DNA from: Hyperoodon ampullatus
Taxonomy: Eukaryota; Chordata; Mammalia; Artiodactyla; Ziphiidae
DNA length: 64,000 nucleotides
Direction of reading: 5' to 3'
Assembly: GCA_949752795.1 (NCBI GenBank)
Contig: OX457064.1
Span: 105,129,454-105,193,453 of the forward strand
In this document: piece by piece, positions 1 through 11,089 of the stretch
Numbering within the stretch: the first letter of the stretch is position 1
How the letters are laid out: the number at the start of each line of letters is the position of its first letter
Position numbers and translations under genes: made by a program
The notes under the pieces: model-generated
What the model saw: the letters and a program-made list of their open reading frames with translations, nothing else
Databases searched by the model: none
Told to the model about the DNA's origin: nothing

Positions 1-352
1 TCTTTGCCCTTTGGGCGCCGCTAAAACAAAGTACCATGGACTGGGTGGCTTCAACAACAAAGGTTTATTTCTCACAATTCTGGAGGCTGGGAATTCTGAA
101 GATCTGGTGTCTGGTGAGGACCCTCTTCCTGGTTTGCAGACAGCCACCTTGTCCCCACATGACAGAGCCGGGGGACACTGGTCTCTTCCTCTTCTTATAA
201 GGACACTAATTCCGTCCTGAGGGCCCCACCCTTATGATCTCATCTAAACCTAATTATTTCCCAAAGGCCTGTCTCCAAATAGTATCCCTTTGCGGGTTAG
301 GGCTTCAACATGTGTATTTTGGAGGGACACAAACATTCAGCCCATAACACCC
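1..352 (-). mobile_element. MLT1-type LTR (ERVL-MaLR), cut by window start
   Basis: Read on the minus strand this is a MaLR-type long terminal repeat. It opens near 352 with a gttatgggctgaatgtttgt-like start. It then has the family's typical ccttataagaagagg stretch, the gcctccagaattgtgag block, and aataaa before the end. Its distal end runs into the first bases of the window and probably beyond. No internal retroviral genes are next to it, so it is probably a solo LTR. The class call is firm; the subfamily is not resolved. Confidence 0.75.
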
Positions 353-504
353 TGCCTGTCAGGGCCGTCCCATCTCTGGCCACCAGCAGTGACCTACGAA
401 CTAAGACTGGACTGAGGGACTGCCTTCCAACTCGTTGATGTCTGCTTACTGTCCTTAGGGAAGAGGGGTGGAGGGAGGGGTATGCGAGGGAATAGTTACC
501 TGGC

Positions 505-700
505 TGTAAGCACAGGATTTGGGACCAGGTTCTGCTCCTTACAGCACATATGATGTGTCCTAAGTCAGTCTTGCCTCATCTTGAAAATGCAGTCATAATA
601 TTAGCAACCATAGACGTGATGAGAATTCAGTGAGTTAAAACAGAGCTCACGCGTGCCGGGTGCTGCAGCAGGTGCCGTTCGGGCTTCACTATATCAATCA
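505..700 (+). mobile_element. MIR SINE relic
   Basis: The order of motifs matches the core and 3' part of MIR: a degraded tRNA-like head, then cttgcctcatcttgaaaatg, cagtcataatattagca, a gagttaaaac-like block, and a cgggtgctgcagcaggt-like tail. It is highly diverged, as expected of an ancient element. Confidence 0.55.
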
Positions 701-740
701 CTGATGATGGTAAATGCTTGCTCATTACTATAAGAGCTTT

Positions 741-1774
741 AATTTTTTGAAGCAATGATATTTAATTTATTTTGAAATTTCAAATGCTGTTAAAGGAGAC
801 ATGCTATTTTTAGGGCATGCATTTAAAATGCTTCCAAAATACCTCACCCTTCTCCTCCTCATTTAGAGCGTGTGCTAGTGATTCTCAGGACTTTCTGAAG
901 CTCTGCCCACAGAGTCCCCTACTGACGGGGGCAGGGTCCACAGAATGTGCTACGGGCTCCAGGGGAGCGTGGAGCAATGCCGTGGGTGGGACAGAATCGG
1001 GAAGTCAGTCACGGTTCTGACTGTGATGCCCTGGGCTTGCAGTTAACCCAGCCTCTGCACACATTCATGTGGATATCATATTGCTGTGAGGAAACAGAAG
1101 CCAGCCACAAGATGGGGGGATTTAGCTAGAAAGCAAAAGGCATTGCAAAGTGAATTTGGAAAGCAAGTGACAGAAGAGATGGTGCATCTTCTCTAGAAGT
1201 CCAGCCGGCAGAAATGCCACAGTGCTGTCCAGTGGCAGGTCAATGGCCTGGTGGCCCTCCCTGTGTCCCACTGGCCTCCAGTCCCTCCCAGGGCCATTGC
1301 CTGCAGCCTGTAAACCAGCCACGGCAGCAGCCCTGTATCAGCAGAACAGTTTGCTGTGCTTTCATAATAAGGCGACATGAATTCTGCTGTCAGTTCTGTC
1401 TAGAACCCTGCAGGTCCCAGCATAGCCTGCAGCCCTCCTGGCCCAGTGCAGAGTGCCCAGCCCGGCTCTCGGGGGCTGCTGGAGGACCCACAGCAGAAGC
1501 CCACCCGGCAGCTTGATGCTGCCCATCCTTTCGAGCCTACCCTGCCTTCTGGCTGCTGGATGGGGAATTGCATTGAGATTCTTGCCTCCAAAGCTCCATC
1601 TGGTGAAGCATCTGGAGTTGGTCCTCCAGCACCAGGAGAACGTGTTTGGAGTGACTGAGGAGACCTCGGAACTGTAACTTCGGGCAGGGCTGACTGGTTT
1701 ACAAGCGTGATGGCACATCTTCACCTACTCTTCTTGGAGGCCCCACGGAGAGCATTTCAGCCCCAGGCAGAACT
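741..1774. other. Unassigned unique sequence, no gene seen
   Basis: An AT-rich start (741-830) is followed by a GC-richer part (900-1680) with overlapping short open frames on both strands. None resembles a known protein, and none has a convincing start with splice signals. I recognise no repeat family here. Confidence 0.5.
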
Positions 1775-2135
1775 GGATTATAAATGGTACAGATGAACCT
1801 ATTTGCAGGGCAGGCATAGAGACGCAGACGTAGAGAACGGACGTGTGGACACGGGGTGAGGGGGAGTGGTGGGATGAACTGGGAGATTGGGATTGACATG
1901 TATACACTACCATGTGTAAAATAGATGGCTAGTGGGAACCTGCTCTATAGCACAGGGAGCTCAGCTTGGTGCTCTGTGGTGACCTAGATGGGTGAGATGG
2001 GCGGGCAGGTGGGAGGGAGGTCCAGGAGGGAGGGGAGATATGTATACATAGAGCTGATTCACTTCGTGCTGCAGCAGAAACTAACCCAACATTGTAAAGC
2101 ATCTATACCCCAATAAAAAACAATTTTTAAAAAGG
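1775..2135 (+). mobile_element. L1 3' UTR fragment (cetartiodactyl type)
   Basis: The sequence matches the L1 3' end of whales and other artiodactyls: ctatagcacagggagctcag, a G-rich middle, ctgattcacttcgtgctgcag, aactaacccaacattgtaaa, and a final ccccaataaaaaac followed by a short A-rich tail. Only the untranslated 3' end is present, so this is a 5'-truncated insertion. Confidence 0.75.
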
Positions 2136-4224
2136 CTTATTTAAGTCTGGATGATGCTTCAGGCATTTGGAAGGAAATATATGGGGGCAGAAACAGAAAA
2201 GATTGTAGAAAAATGGAAAACTCTTTGTTTTTTAACTGCTAAGCTAGTAATCCCAAGTGTATGAGGGAGTTCTAGGATCAAGGGAAGCGAGAACAGAGTG
2301 AAAGCTCCCATTAAGCCAGTGATGAGAGGAAACAGGGAGAAAATGGGGAGGGGTCGGCAGTTCAGGCCCCCGAACTTCTAGGCAGATGGATACCCCCGCT
2401 CTCCTGACAGGAATAGGTGGGGGGAAATTTGATTTGTATTGTTATTATTACCAAAGAAAAACCAATAAACATGTTAAAAAAATGGATGGGTCTTTTTCTT
2501 GTATCTCTTGAACCTACAGCAAAATCTCCAGAGAAGTTCTGCTCATGGAAATCTGATTCCTTATTAGGACACAAACCCATCTTCATGCTTTTGTTTTGCT
2601 GTCCTAAGAACAAACGCGCTACCTAGACATTAGGACATCTCATCTTCAATTTGGAGCCTTTCTTTTGAAAATATGTAGTTTGTCAACAAAGATTAAATAG
2701 AATTTTTGAGAGTTGCCTTTCTCCTCTGACAAGACCCACTTTTGTACTGGGCTCTTAGGTACCACTCACCTCGGCTGACGGAGAGAAACATGGAAGTCGC
2801 TGAGGATACCTGATAACAGCCCTGAGACTCGTCCACCAATCTGCCCATCTCTGGGGCCAACACACCAAGGGAAGGTGGAGACAGGGCTTTTTCTGGGAGG
2901 GCGTCTGAAAAAGAAAGCAACTGGGGAAGGGTTTGCCCTGAGAGCAGAGTCAGCACCAGGAAAGGAGGAAGCCCAGCACATTTGCAGAAGGTCATGATGA
3001 TTAAATCTCAAAAGCATGGCAGTGCTCCCAAATTACAGCATCCTATAGTCTGGGCACTGGGAAGAGAGAGGCATTTAGTCTAACAGGACACCTGAAGACT
3101 TGGAGCCTCGTTGATGTTGTTACTGATGTTTATCCCGGTGTTACACACACGTGCAGTGCATCCTTTTGAACCCTGCAGGCACACAGCGTGGTCAGAACAT
3201 CCAGCCTTTTCCAGGGCTATGATCTTTTCCCTCTAACCATCACTGCATCCTGCTCTCCTCCCGGCTGGCTCCTGTACCCCACAAAGTCCAAAGTCCTCGA
3301 AGAAGGAGATCCTCTGTGATGCCAGGAACCAGCTAAGAATTTCATCTCGGGCAGCTTCCCTGAGCCCCGGTCTGTGCCTGGGTCCTCGCCACCCCAGCAC
3401 CTGAGGCTCACTCTGTCATCCTCCTGGAAGGCTGGCCCAGAAGGGTTCCCCAGGCTCCTCACTTTCATATCTAAGTATATATTCATGCAAATAACAGAAT
3501 TTGATGGCACGTCCAGGACCCCAGTGACTCAAGTTGGGAAGCTCTGCCTACGTGCTTTCCCTACATGTCGCCTTCCTCAGGCCTCCTTGGAGGCTTTTCC
3601 TCCTTGCCCTGACTCTCTTCTGCCAAACGAATGCCCCCTGGGTGACTGCTTCTCCACCAGTATCTTATCTCTGGCCTAGACTATCACCCAAACCCATGTC
3701 TCCAACAGCTGACTCATGTATTGAGCTTGACTCTGCAACTTGGATGAGGGTGTCCCATCCTCTCCCCAGACCTGTCCGGGTTTTCAGGTGATGCTGCTAA
3801 CGTCCGTGCCGTCGGCCAGCGCGAGCAGGAGAATCCCCGACTCCTCCCGACTCTCCCCACTGCGCTGGGATGCACATGGCTGCCGTTCATGGTTCAGATG
3901 ATCCCTGAATATTTCTGCCTACCTCTCACCTCCCATCTCACTTCCCCAGTTCAGTTCTCGGGAAGACGACACTTGTCCCCTGAGCCCATCCTCCCTGTTC
4001 AGACACATTTCCCTGGACTTCAGACCAGGGTTTCTGTCTCCAGAGCACATCCTTCTGGTCCGTGACCCACTGTAAATATTTCCTCTGGTCATCTCACTTT
4101 TTAGTGGCGTTTCGCCCTCACGTTTTTGCTAACTGTCCTTCAGACCCCTTGTTTGATTATTCCATGCTCTCCATAGGTACTTTATTGTTTCTTATTGTTT
4201 TTTCTCAAAAATCTCAGTGCTTTT
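2136..4224. other. Unassigned sequence, no gene seen
   Basis: About 2 kb without a clear repeat or gene. The pyrimidine-rich part at 3540-4050 vaguely recalls an old L2 LINE but is too diverged for a call. The short open frames do not look like known proteins. Confidence 0.45.
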
Positions 4225-4790
4225 TGGTGTCTGTCTTAGGTTGAGAATCTCTGGGACAGTGAAAACCCTGTATGGTGATTCTTGTGCAGGGATTTTATTA
4301 GGGAGCCCTTGGGACCAACCCCTATGGGAGTAGGAATGGCAGAGAGAAGAGCTGAAGTGCAGTGGGGGGTCTGTGGCGGTCTCGGCTGATCCACGGGGAG
4401 CTTGGAGCGGGGGTGACTCTTCAGAATTGTCTGCCCTTGAGGCAAGAAGCCCAGGTCTTTATAACCTTCCCCCACGCTGGCATCCGCTGAGTGTGCACTT
4501 AGGATGCGATACAGTCAGTCGGCTCCTGCGAGCTGGGACGGGCTGTCTCCAGCGCCCTGCTGGTTCCACCTAAGAGCCACCAGCTGCCAACTCTCCCAGC
4601 TTTGGGGGCACCGGGGGCCTCAGTCCTGAAGGGGGAGGGGTGGAAGATCTCAACAGCACCCAGAGTATTCCCTGTTTTTTTCTCATAAATATAAATCAGG
4701 CTGGTCCTTCCAAGAGCTAGGCTCAAAAGGAGTGCTGCCTGCATCAGGGCCAAGCTCTTTATCCATGCCCTCCATGTCTTCTGTTAATTT
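4225..4790 (-). mobile_element. Possible solo LTR, family unknown
   Basis: On the minus strand an aataaaatccctgcacaaga motif near 4290, downstream of GC-rich sequence with a ttataaag-like element, resembles the polyadenylation region of a retroviral LTR. I recall similar sequence in artiodactyl LTRs. No clear TG...CA ends or target duplication were found, so this is tentative. Confidence 0.35.
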
Positions 4791-5271
4791 GGTCCCCCAG
4801 CTTTCATGTTAGTTCCTGCCCACGTGTCCACCCAAAGCCACCATTTGATCGTAAACAGAGAAGCTTCCTGTTAATAGACATAATTACAAGTATGCCTTCC
4901 CTCCCCCTGTGGTTCCACTGAAAGTTTCATGGCTGAATGAGCTAAGATAATTTTCTGAGCCTGCATAAAGAGTAAAAAACACGAGGAAGTGGACTGCCTG
5001 CCAGTGAAGGCAGCTGCACCTGTTCTGGTCCAGATCTTGGTCTTCCAACTAGTCTCTTCCTTTGGGGTCAAACGAACTTCTGCTCTGTGGAATTGTAGAA
5101 AGAAAGTAGATGATCTCAACTCCATCTTGCTTGGACAAGAGGAAAGTTAGTACTAGTAGATGAAAGCCCCTTGTCACATCAGGCATCTCACATCCATTGA
5201 TAAATATGTGTGACCTTTCGAGGTGGCCTCAGTTCAGTGGCCCTCCCCAGAGCAGGGGTCAGGGGACTTAG
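4791..5271. other. Unassigned sequence
   Basis: No gene, RNA or repeat is recognised. The base composition is ordinary. Confidence 0.45.
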
Positions 5272-5339
5272 CCTCATCAGTTTTTCAACTCTCCTGTTGT
5301 GAGCCATTCAGTCTCATCAGTTTTTCAACTCTCCTGTTT
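5272..5339 (+). repeat. 40-bp imperfect tandem duplication
   Basis: The string ctcatcagtttttcaactct occurs at about 5273 and again at about 5313. The copies share about 27 bp, spaced 40 bp apart start to start. The second copy is followed by a partial echo, ctcctgtttcctgttg. This looks like simple replication slippage. Confidence 0.8.
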
Positions 5340-5344
5340 CCTGT

Positions 5345-5472
5345 TGTATTGTAAAAACCGTCACTGACAACACATACACAAATTTGTGTGTGTGGTGGTG
5401 TACCAATAAAACTTCATTTATAAAAGCAAACAACAGGCCCACAGGCTGCAGTTTGCTAACTCCTGTTCCAGA
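5345..5472. mobile_element. hAT-Charlie-type DNA transposon fragment
   Basis: It contains accaataaaacttcatttat, a block like gcccacaggctgcagtttgc, and the terminal-like taactcctgtt. These are hallmarks of a short non-autonomous hAT element of MER type, where aataaaactttattt is followed by ggcccgcgggccatagtttgc. One end is missing. Confidence 0.55.
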
Positions 5473-5509
5473 GTGTAGCCTGCAGAGGAGCTCAGAAATA
5501 AGGGCTCAG

Positions 5510-5705
5510 GGACTTCCCTGGTGGTGCAGTGGTTAAGACTCCGTACTCCCTATGCAGGGGGCCCAGGTTCGATCCCTGGTCAGGGAACTAGATCTCACAT
5601 GCATGCCGCAACTAACAGTTCGCATGCTGCAACAAAGGAGCCTGCCTGCTACAACTAAGACCCAGCGCAACCAAATAAATTAATAAACTTTTTTTTTTTT
5701 TAAAG
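5510..5705 (+). mobile_element. CHR-type tRNA-derived SINE (older form)
   Basis: It starts with ggacttccctggtggtgcag. The internal promoter motifs are visible: an A box (tggtgcagtgg) and a B box (ggttcgatccc). The body is of the ctggtcagggaactagat type, and the tail is A-rich with a T run. It is flanked by an exact 11-bp target duplication, taagggctcag, at 5499-5509 and 5706-5716. It lies beside the left end of the pseudogene-like remnant. Confidence 0.9.
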
Positions 5706-5716
5706 TAAGGGCTCAG

Positions 5717-6330
5717 ATGAGGGTGGCATATCTTCTTGAACTCGATGACACCAATTGTTTCTTTGGCTGAGTCATTTAGAGTTTCAGCCATAATTTCATT
5801 GGCAGTTGACTGTTCATTGGTCAGCCCTAGCACATCATATAATTCCCCCCCCACCCCAGTTCCTGTTAGCAAGGAAGTGATGGAGGCATCAGCTCTTGGT
5901 AGATGTCAGGCATGAGGACAAGTGTGAACTCAGCTACTGCACTTACCATCTTGATGGGCCTTATCCATGGAGAAGGGTCATAACTATAACCAAAAAGAAG
6001 GGTTTTAGGGTGGCTTTTCATCCATTCTGTCCATACTTTGCTGGGCCATTTCACTGAAGTCTTTTTGAACTGATTTATAGTCAGAGCAATTTCTCTGACC
6101 ATAAAGTCTTGATAGAATGTATCCAAGTAAGCAGTTTGATTGCCGGGTGCTAACCAGTTGTGTGTGTTTATGGGCTATTTGGGCTCACGAGATCTCTGGA
6201 TGGTTACAGTGACAATTAACCTGCTGGAGCTCTTGATGAAACCCACCCAGTCTTCCCCATCTTCCCATGTCTGGTGCTCCTCAAAACAGACTGGTGCTTT
6301 CAGTAAAACATAACTGAGGCGACCCAAGAT
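5717..6330 (-). pseudogene. Broken protein-like remnant, identity unknown
   Basis: Read on the minus strand, about 600 bp gives long stretches of plausible protein sequence in pieces. One piece (6126 down to 5866) includes VREIALTINQFKKTSVKW and LFGYSYDPSPWIRPIKMV. After a stop and an apparent frame change near 5840-5866, a second piece (to about 5717) includes LGLTNEQSTANEIMAETLND. Upstream, near 6200-6300, a third piece is interrupted by a stop before the first. Residue mix and continuity look more like real protein than chance frames here, but I do not recognise the family. No introns are evident, so a decayed processed copy is likely. An old mobile-element reading frame is the alternative. 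Confidence 0.4.
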
Positions 6331-9214
6331 ATAGACAAAGACAGTCCCCCAAATTTACTCACTTTAATCCCTAAAGCCTGTGCATGGTGTGACCAGGATA
6401 TCACTTAAATTCAGAGAACAAAACTACAGATGGAACCCAAGTTGCAGGGTCAGGATTGAGAGGTTGCTTTACCCTGCCTTTTCTCTCCTGTGTGAATGGG
6501 GTCCTTTAGCACCAGTTAGGAATTAAGGGTTAAGTGAGCATCCCTCTCTGTAGACCCAGCAGGCCACAGGCTGAGTCAGTTAGTGAGGGTCCAGGATGCA
6601 GAGATAATGCCTAGAACTCTAAACTGTTACCTTCAGTGTTGCATTCCATCCTGGGAGCTCTGCATGCAAAGATGTAAACCGTAAGCCCTAATGGTTAGAG
6701 TGTTCCTGGGAAGTTGCTGGGTTGGTCCAATAGCCGTGTGCTAGGGGAGCAGTCTCTTCTGAAAACATCGTAGTCACTGCCAGGACTACACGCTTCAGTT
6801 TGTATGATAGGAACCCATACATTTCAAATCATGTATAATCCCCCATGTCACTGCTGCTACATTGCTGGCTAGTTGATAACCTGCATGTCCAATGAACCTC
6901 AGATTGTTAACTCTGATCCCAAGGAACAGAAGGCCGTGGCCTTAAATGTTCACTCACATGTTGGCAAAGTAATGTGTTCATTGACTATTTTCCAATGTTT
7001 GTCTTAGCAAACCAGGGACATTGTCACCTTTCAACCCCAAGTGGCCCCATGCTCTGCTGTACGTTCCTCCAAAGGTTTACATCTTCAGTGTCTGGGCCTG
7101 TTCAGCCCTCCGTCCCCCAGGCTCATCCTGGACTCCATTTCCTCTTCCCATTTTGGGTGTTCTTTAACCTTCTGCCCACTTGCCCTGGGCATGGGTCAAC
7201 CAGATGCCCCAAGGAACTCAGGGACTTTTACCTTCAGGGTCACCCTGAGGCCCCATGGCCAGGAAGGGCCAAAATCCCTTCTGTAAATAATACTTGGCCA
7301 GGCCCAGAGCACCATAGTGGTGATGTTGACCAGGGAAACATTGATGAACCATCTCCCAAAGACATTAATCTCTTTTAGACTGTTGTCAGTGGTCTGGAGA
7401 AATCATGAATACTAGGCATTTATACTAGTGAGAGGAGCATTGATCTTTATTGGATAAAGCTAGCCCTCTTTGGTGGCACATGGTAAGAGAAATTGAGGCA
7501 GTGGGCTACGTAATCCTTATTGAAAGTAAATTTCACAAGTGTATATACACATACGTTTCACAGGAAACTCACCTACAGTTTCTCTCTTGTTTAATAAAAT
7601 CTCCTTCCTGACCAATACTTTTTAGTAAGTTGACAGAACAATGCATAGTTTGGTTTCTTGATCAAATTTAGACCTTGAACTTAATAGGGCTTTTACATAT
7701 ACAGGTGACCCCTGAATATCAAAGGGGTCCATCTGTATCAAATTTAGCCAAAAGAGACCAAAGTGATCTACTAAACTTGTTCTTGAGGGGAACACACTTT
7801 TTAAAAGAATGGTAGGTGGGGGAGCTATGGATTGATGCTGATCTTTATGTACCTCTGTGTTGTTTTACTGCTGGCAAAGAACAAGTTACCTTTGTAATAT
7901 TTGGAGAGAACTTTAATTTAAGAGGTATACCTTCATTGGGATAATTAAGTCTTGATATGTATGGTTCTTTCTATTTCTCGGGTGGAAGACCTATTTTAAG
8001 TGTTCACATTTTGGTTATTCTGAACATTTTTACTTAATACACACAGAGTTGCAAAACTTCTGGGCACATGTGTTTTTGCATATGTATGAAATACCCTCAT
8101 CTGAATTTTCTGAGCCTAAAGTCAAGGATTCAGATAATGCTAACTCAGTGATTTAAGCTGCCATGCATTCTCTCTACCCAACTCGTGTGAGAAAGCTTGG
8201 ATGAATTTAGAGCCAGTAACCCTACACAGAGTTCCATTTCCCCACCCAGTTTCTGTTTCTACAAAGCCTATGAGAGACTGAAAACAAACAAGAAGAGAAT
8301 CTCTCTGTGAATGGGAATTGATTCTCTAATTGTTTTTCTGCTTTGTGTCTGTTTTGCTTTTAAAACCATTTTTCGTTTTTATCTTTTTCAAAGTAATTTA
8401 GACACAGATCTTGTACAACTGTGTAGTACATCGAGGCTCATACTGACTAAAAGAATAGTTCTCTGTCCCCTCCTCCTCACCCCAAGTCTTGATCCCCAAA
8501 GGCTAACATTTTTAATTCTTTTTGCTATTTTTTCTGACACCTACTTTAATATTTCTCAAAAATGTACTAAAATATTTGTATTTATTTATTTAGACATTAT
8601 CTATTACTTTCCTGTTATAGTAGTTGAAGATTAACTCTTCTGTATTACTTTCACCCAATTTCACCTTCTACCATACTCCCATTTAGTCATTTCACCCTTT
8701 TGGTTAAACCATTATGTGATGATTGCATTGTTGCTGAACAAGAGGTTTAATATTACTACGTGTCCTTTTTATATAGCTTTTCCTCCCAGGATTAACAGTA
8801 TTTAAATAGCTCAGTTTTCCTCTTGGAGATGAGCTCTCTGGAGCCTCCCGTCTCTAATTCCAAGTGAATTAGCACTCTGTAAGCTGGGTGCATAGCTTCT
8901 AGCTGGGCCATCATCCTCACCATCAACCAGGGTGTTTCTTTGCCTTTTTCCTGTGTCAGAAACAAAATCCTGAAGGTTTCTGTGGCAGTCTTTGATCCTT
9001 TCTGCTTTTTCAGATCAAATGAATAAGATGACTTAAATCAAAAGGCAATATTTATGAGATACTATGATCTACCCTTTCCTCCAACAAAAATAAAATCTCT
9101 ACTCTTTACCTTATTCGGTCTACTTGGCAAACATGAACTTGGTCACAAAGAAGTCAGAGAGAGATTGTGCACATCACTACCACTTAAACAACCCTACCGG
9201 GTGTAAAGAATGGG
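6331..9214. other. Unassigned sequence, no gene seen
   Basis: Nearly 2.9 kb with no confident feature. The part up to about 7400 may continue the element or pseudogene at 5.7-6.3 kb, since short open stretches occur on the minus strand, but stops are frequent. From 7500 to 9100 it is AT-rich and may hide very old LINE pieces that I cannot name. Confidence 0.4.
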
Positions 9215-9415
9215 TAAAGTGCTACAAATACTGAGCACTCTGTACAGATTGCTTATACCTGTCCCCACAAACATGCCATTAGTTGGTTGTATCAGGTGGT
9301 AAATCACATGTGGAGAGGTTAAGTGGTTCCCCAATCCAGAGGTCTACGTAGTAAAAACAGGTCTTGAACCCAGTCTTCTCACTTGTGTTCAGTGTGCTTT
9401 ACTCCATCCTGAGTC
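9215..9415 (-). mobile_element. MIR SINE relic
   Basis: In reverse orientation it shows MIR blocks in order: tggagaggttaagtggttcc, then gtcttgaacccagtcttctc, then a diverged tRNA-like end. Confidence 0.7.
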
Positions 9416-10845
9416 AAGAGTCAAATGATCACCTATAAAGGATGCCACAGTCCTCAAGGACATACATTAAGTTCTTTTAGGCCGTTATGTGTTATTTAGT
9501 GCCTTATTTTGTTATGCTAAAAAAGGCAACCTATTTCTACAAGCTTTTCCCCATCTTAGGCTCTGTAAACTCTGAGTTGAAAAGTCATTGATTTTTCTCT
9601 GGCAAACTATCTTTAAAGGAGTAAGGGGTTCCTCTCTGGTCTATGCTGTGTACACTGTCATAGAAAGATCAGATCAGAGGATGCCTTGGGTTATCAGGAG
9701 TAGAAACAGCCAAGATGGGACCTGTCTCATAGACACTCCATCCGTCACTTGGCTCGCTGTCCCTGATGGATTGTGATGGAGAATGTGGGAACATTTATGG
9801 AGGTCATCCCCCAGATCCAGTGTACACCAAACTTTGGTGTAGATCAAGACATAGGCATTTCTAAGCTGAATGAGTTAGACTCATTTCCAGAAGGTAGAGA
9901 GAGATGATTTGGAAAATAGCTTAAAGGCAGAGAGTTAATTAATCCTAAACCCACCTCTCTTTATCATCTTGGCAATGAAATTACTATCCTAATACAATTC
10001 AATAGAGGACTTGCTAACATTCTACTTAACCCCAGTAGGCTGGAGTGGAGGAAGGTCAAAAACTTGTAAGTCATCTGACCTCAAGAAGTTCCTATTCTTT
10101 TGAAAATAATCATAAATAATTAAGTGCCTACAATTCCCAAAATTAAAATACTCATTGTTTTAAAACCAATGGCGGCCATTCTGCCAGGGAGCAGTCAAAA
10201 GCCACCTAGAAATGCCACAGCCCAACGCTGCACCATATCTTTCAGTGGGCCCACTGTTCCTTTCTATTTCTTTTGCTCGGCCTTTTGAGCTCAGAGCAGC
10301 CTTGGGTGATCCTTTAACACTAGGTTTCCTTTCTGTCCAGGACTTGGTGTTCTTTGCTCTTTACCTAGTATGTGACCTTGGTTTTTCTAGAAGATGCTTT
10401 GCTTATGAACTTAGACTCTGCAACCCAGGGCACTCCACTTCCCCTTCCCAGGCGGTCCTGGGTGGCTTGTCATCTGTAAGTACCTGGAGGAGGAGACCAA
10501 GCTGAGATTTACAGGGTCTCTGCTCCCACCCTTTCCCCAGTTCTATCAGTTAGGGTCCAAGGATAAATCACAGAGGGTAAGTTCTTGGGAGATGAGAGCC
10601 TGAGGGAAGAAAGGGATGTGCCCATGTCCCAGCACAGAGGGAGGTCCCATCGCTGGTGTACTTAACAGCAGGGCTTCCCCTGGGAGCAGCTGTGGTTCTG
10701 ATGGTGGTGTTTGCTCAGAGCCAGTGTTGGGCTCAGGAAGCCTTGAGTCAGCCAGCAGGGCTCCGTGGCCCCATTTCCTTTACCTGTCTTTCTAAGAACA
10801 GATAAGATGATATAACTGCCCACAAGGTAGTTTCCTATGAACACC
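9416..10845. other. Unassigned sequence
   Basis: No gene or clear repeat. An open frame at 10212-10505 has no family resemblance and no splice context. Confidence 0.45.
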
Positions 10846-10859
10846 AAAAAGCATGTTCT

Positions 10860-11075
10860 GGGGCTTCCCTGGTGGTGCAGTGGTTGAGAGTCCGCCTGCC
10901 GATGCACGGGACGCGGGTTCGTGCCCCGGTCCGGGAGGATCCCACGTGCCGTGGAGCGGCTGGGCCCGTGAGCCATGGCCGCTGAGCCTGCGCGTCCGGA
11001 GCCTGTGCTCCACAACGGGAGAGGCCACAACAGTGAGAGGCCCGCGTACCGCAAAAAAAAAAAAAAAAAAAAAAA
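10860..11075 (+). mobile_element. Short cetacean CHR SINE
   Basis: A near-complete copy of the short, GC-rich form: ggcttccctggtggtgcagt head, ggagcggctgggcccgtgag body, acaacgggagaggccacaac, then a poly(A) tail of about 28. It is flanked by a long target duplication, aaaaagcatgttct, at 10846-10859 and ending at 11089. The long tail and clear flanks suggest a fairly recent insertion. Open frames here on both strands are SINE-derived. Confidence 0.93.
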
Positions 11076-11089
11076 AAAAAGCATGTTCT

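Noticed and set aside
5510..5600. tRNA-like sequence with A and B boxes
   Set aside because: It is the head of a CHR SINE. The same head recurs twelve times, and no tRNA cloverleaf with anticodon stem is preserved.
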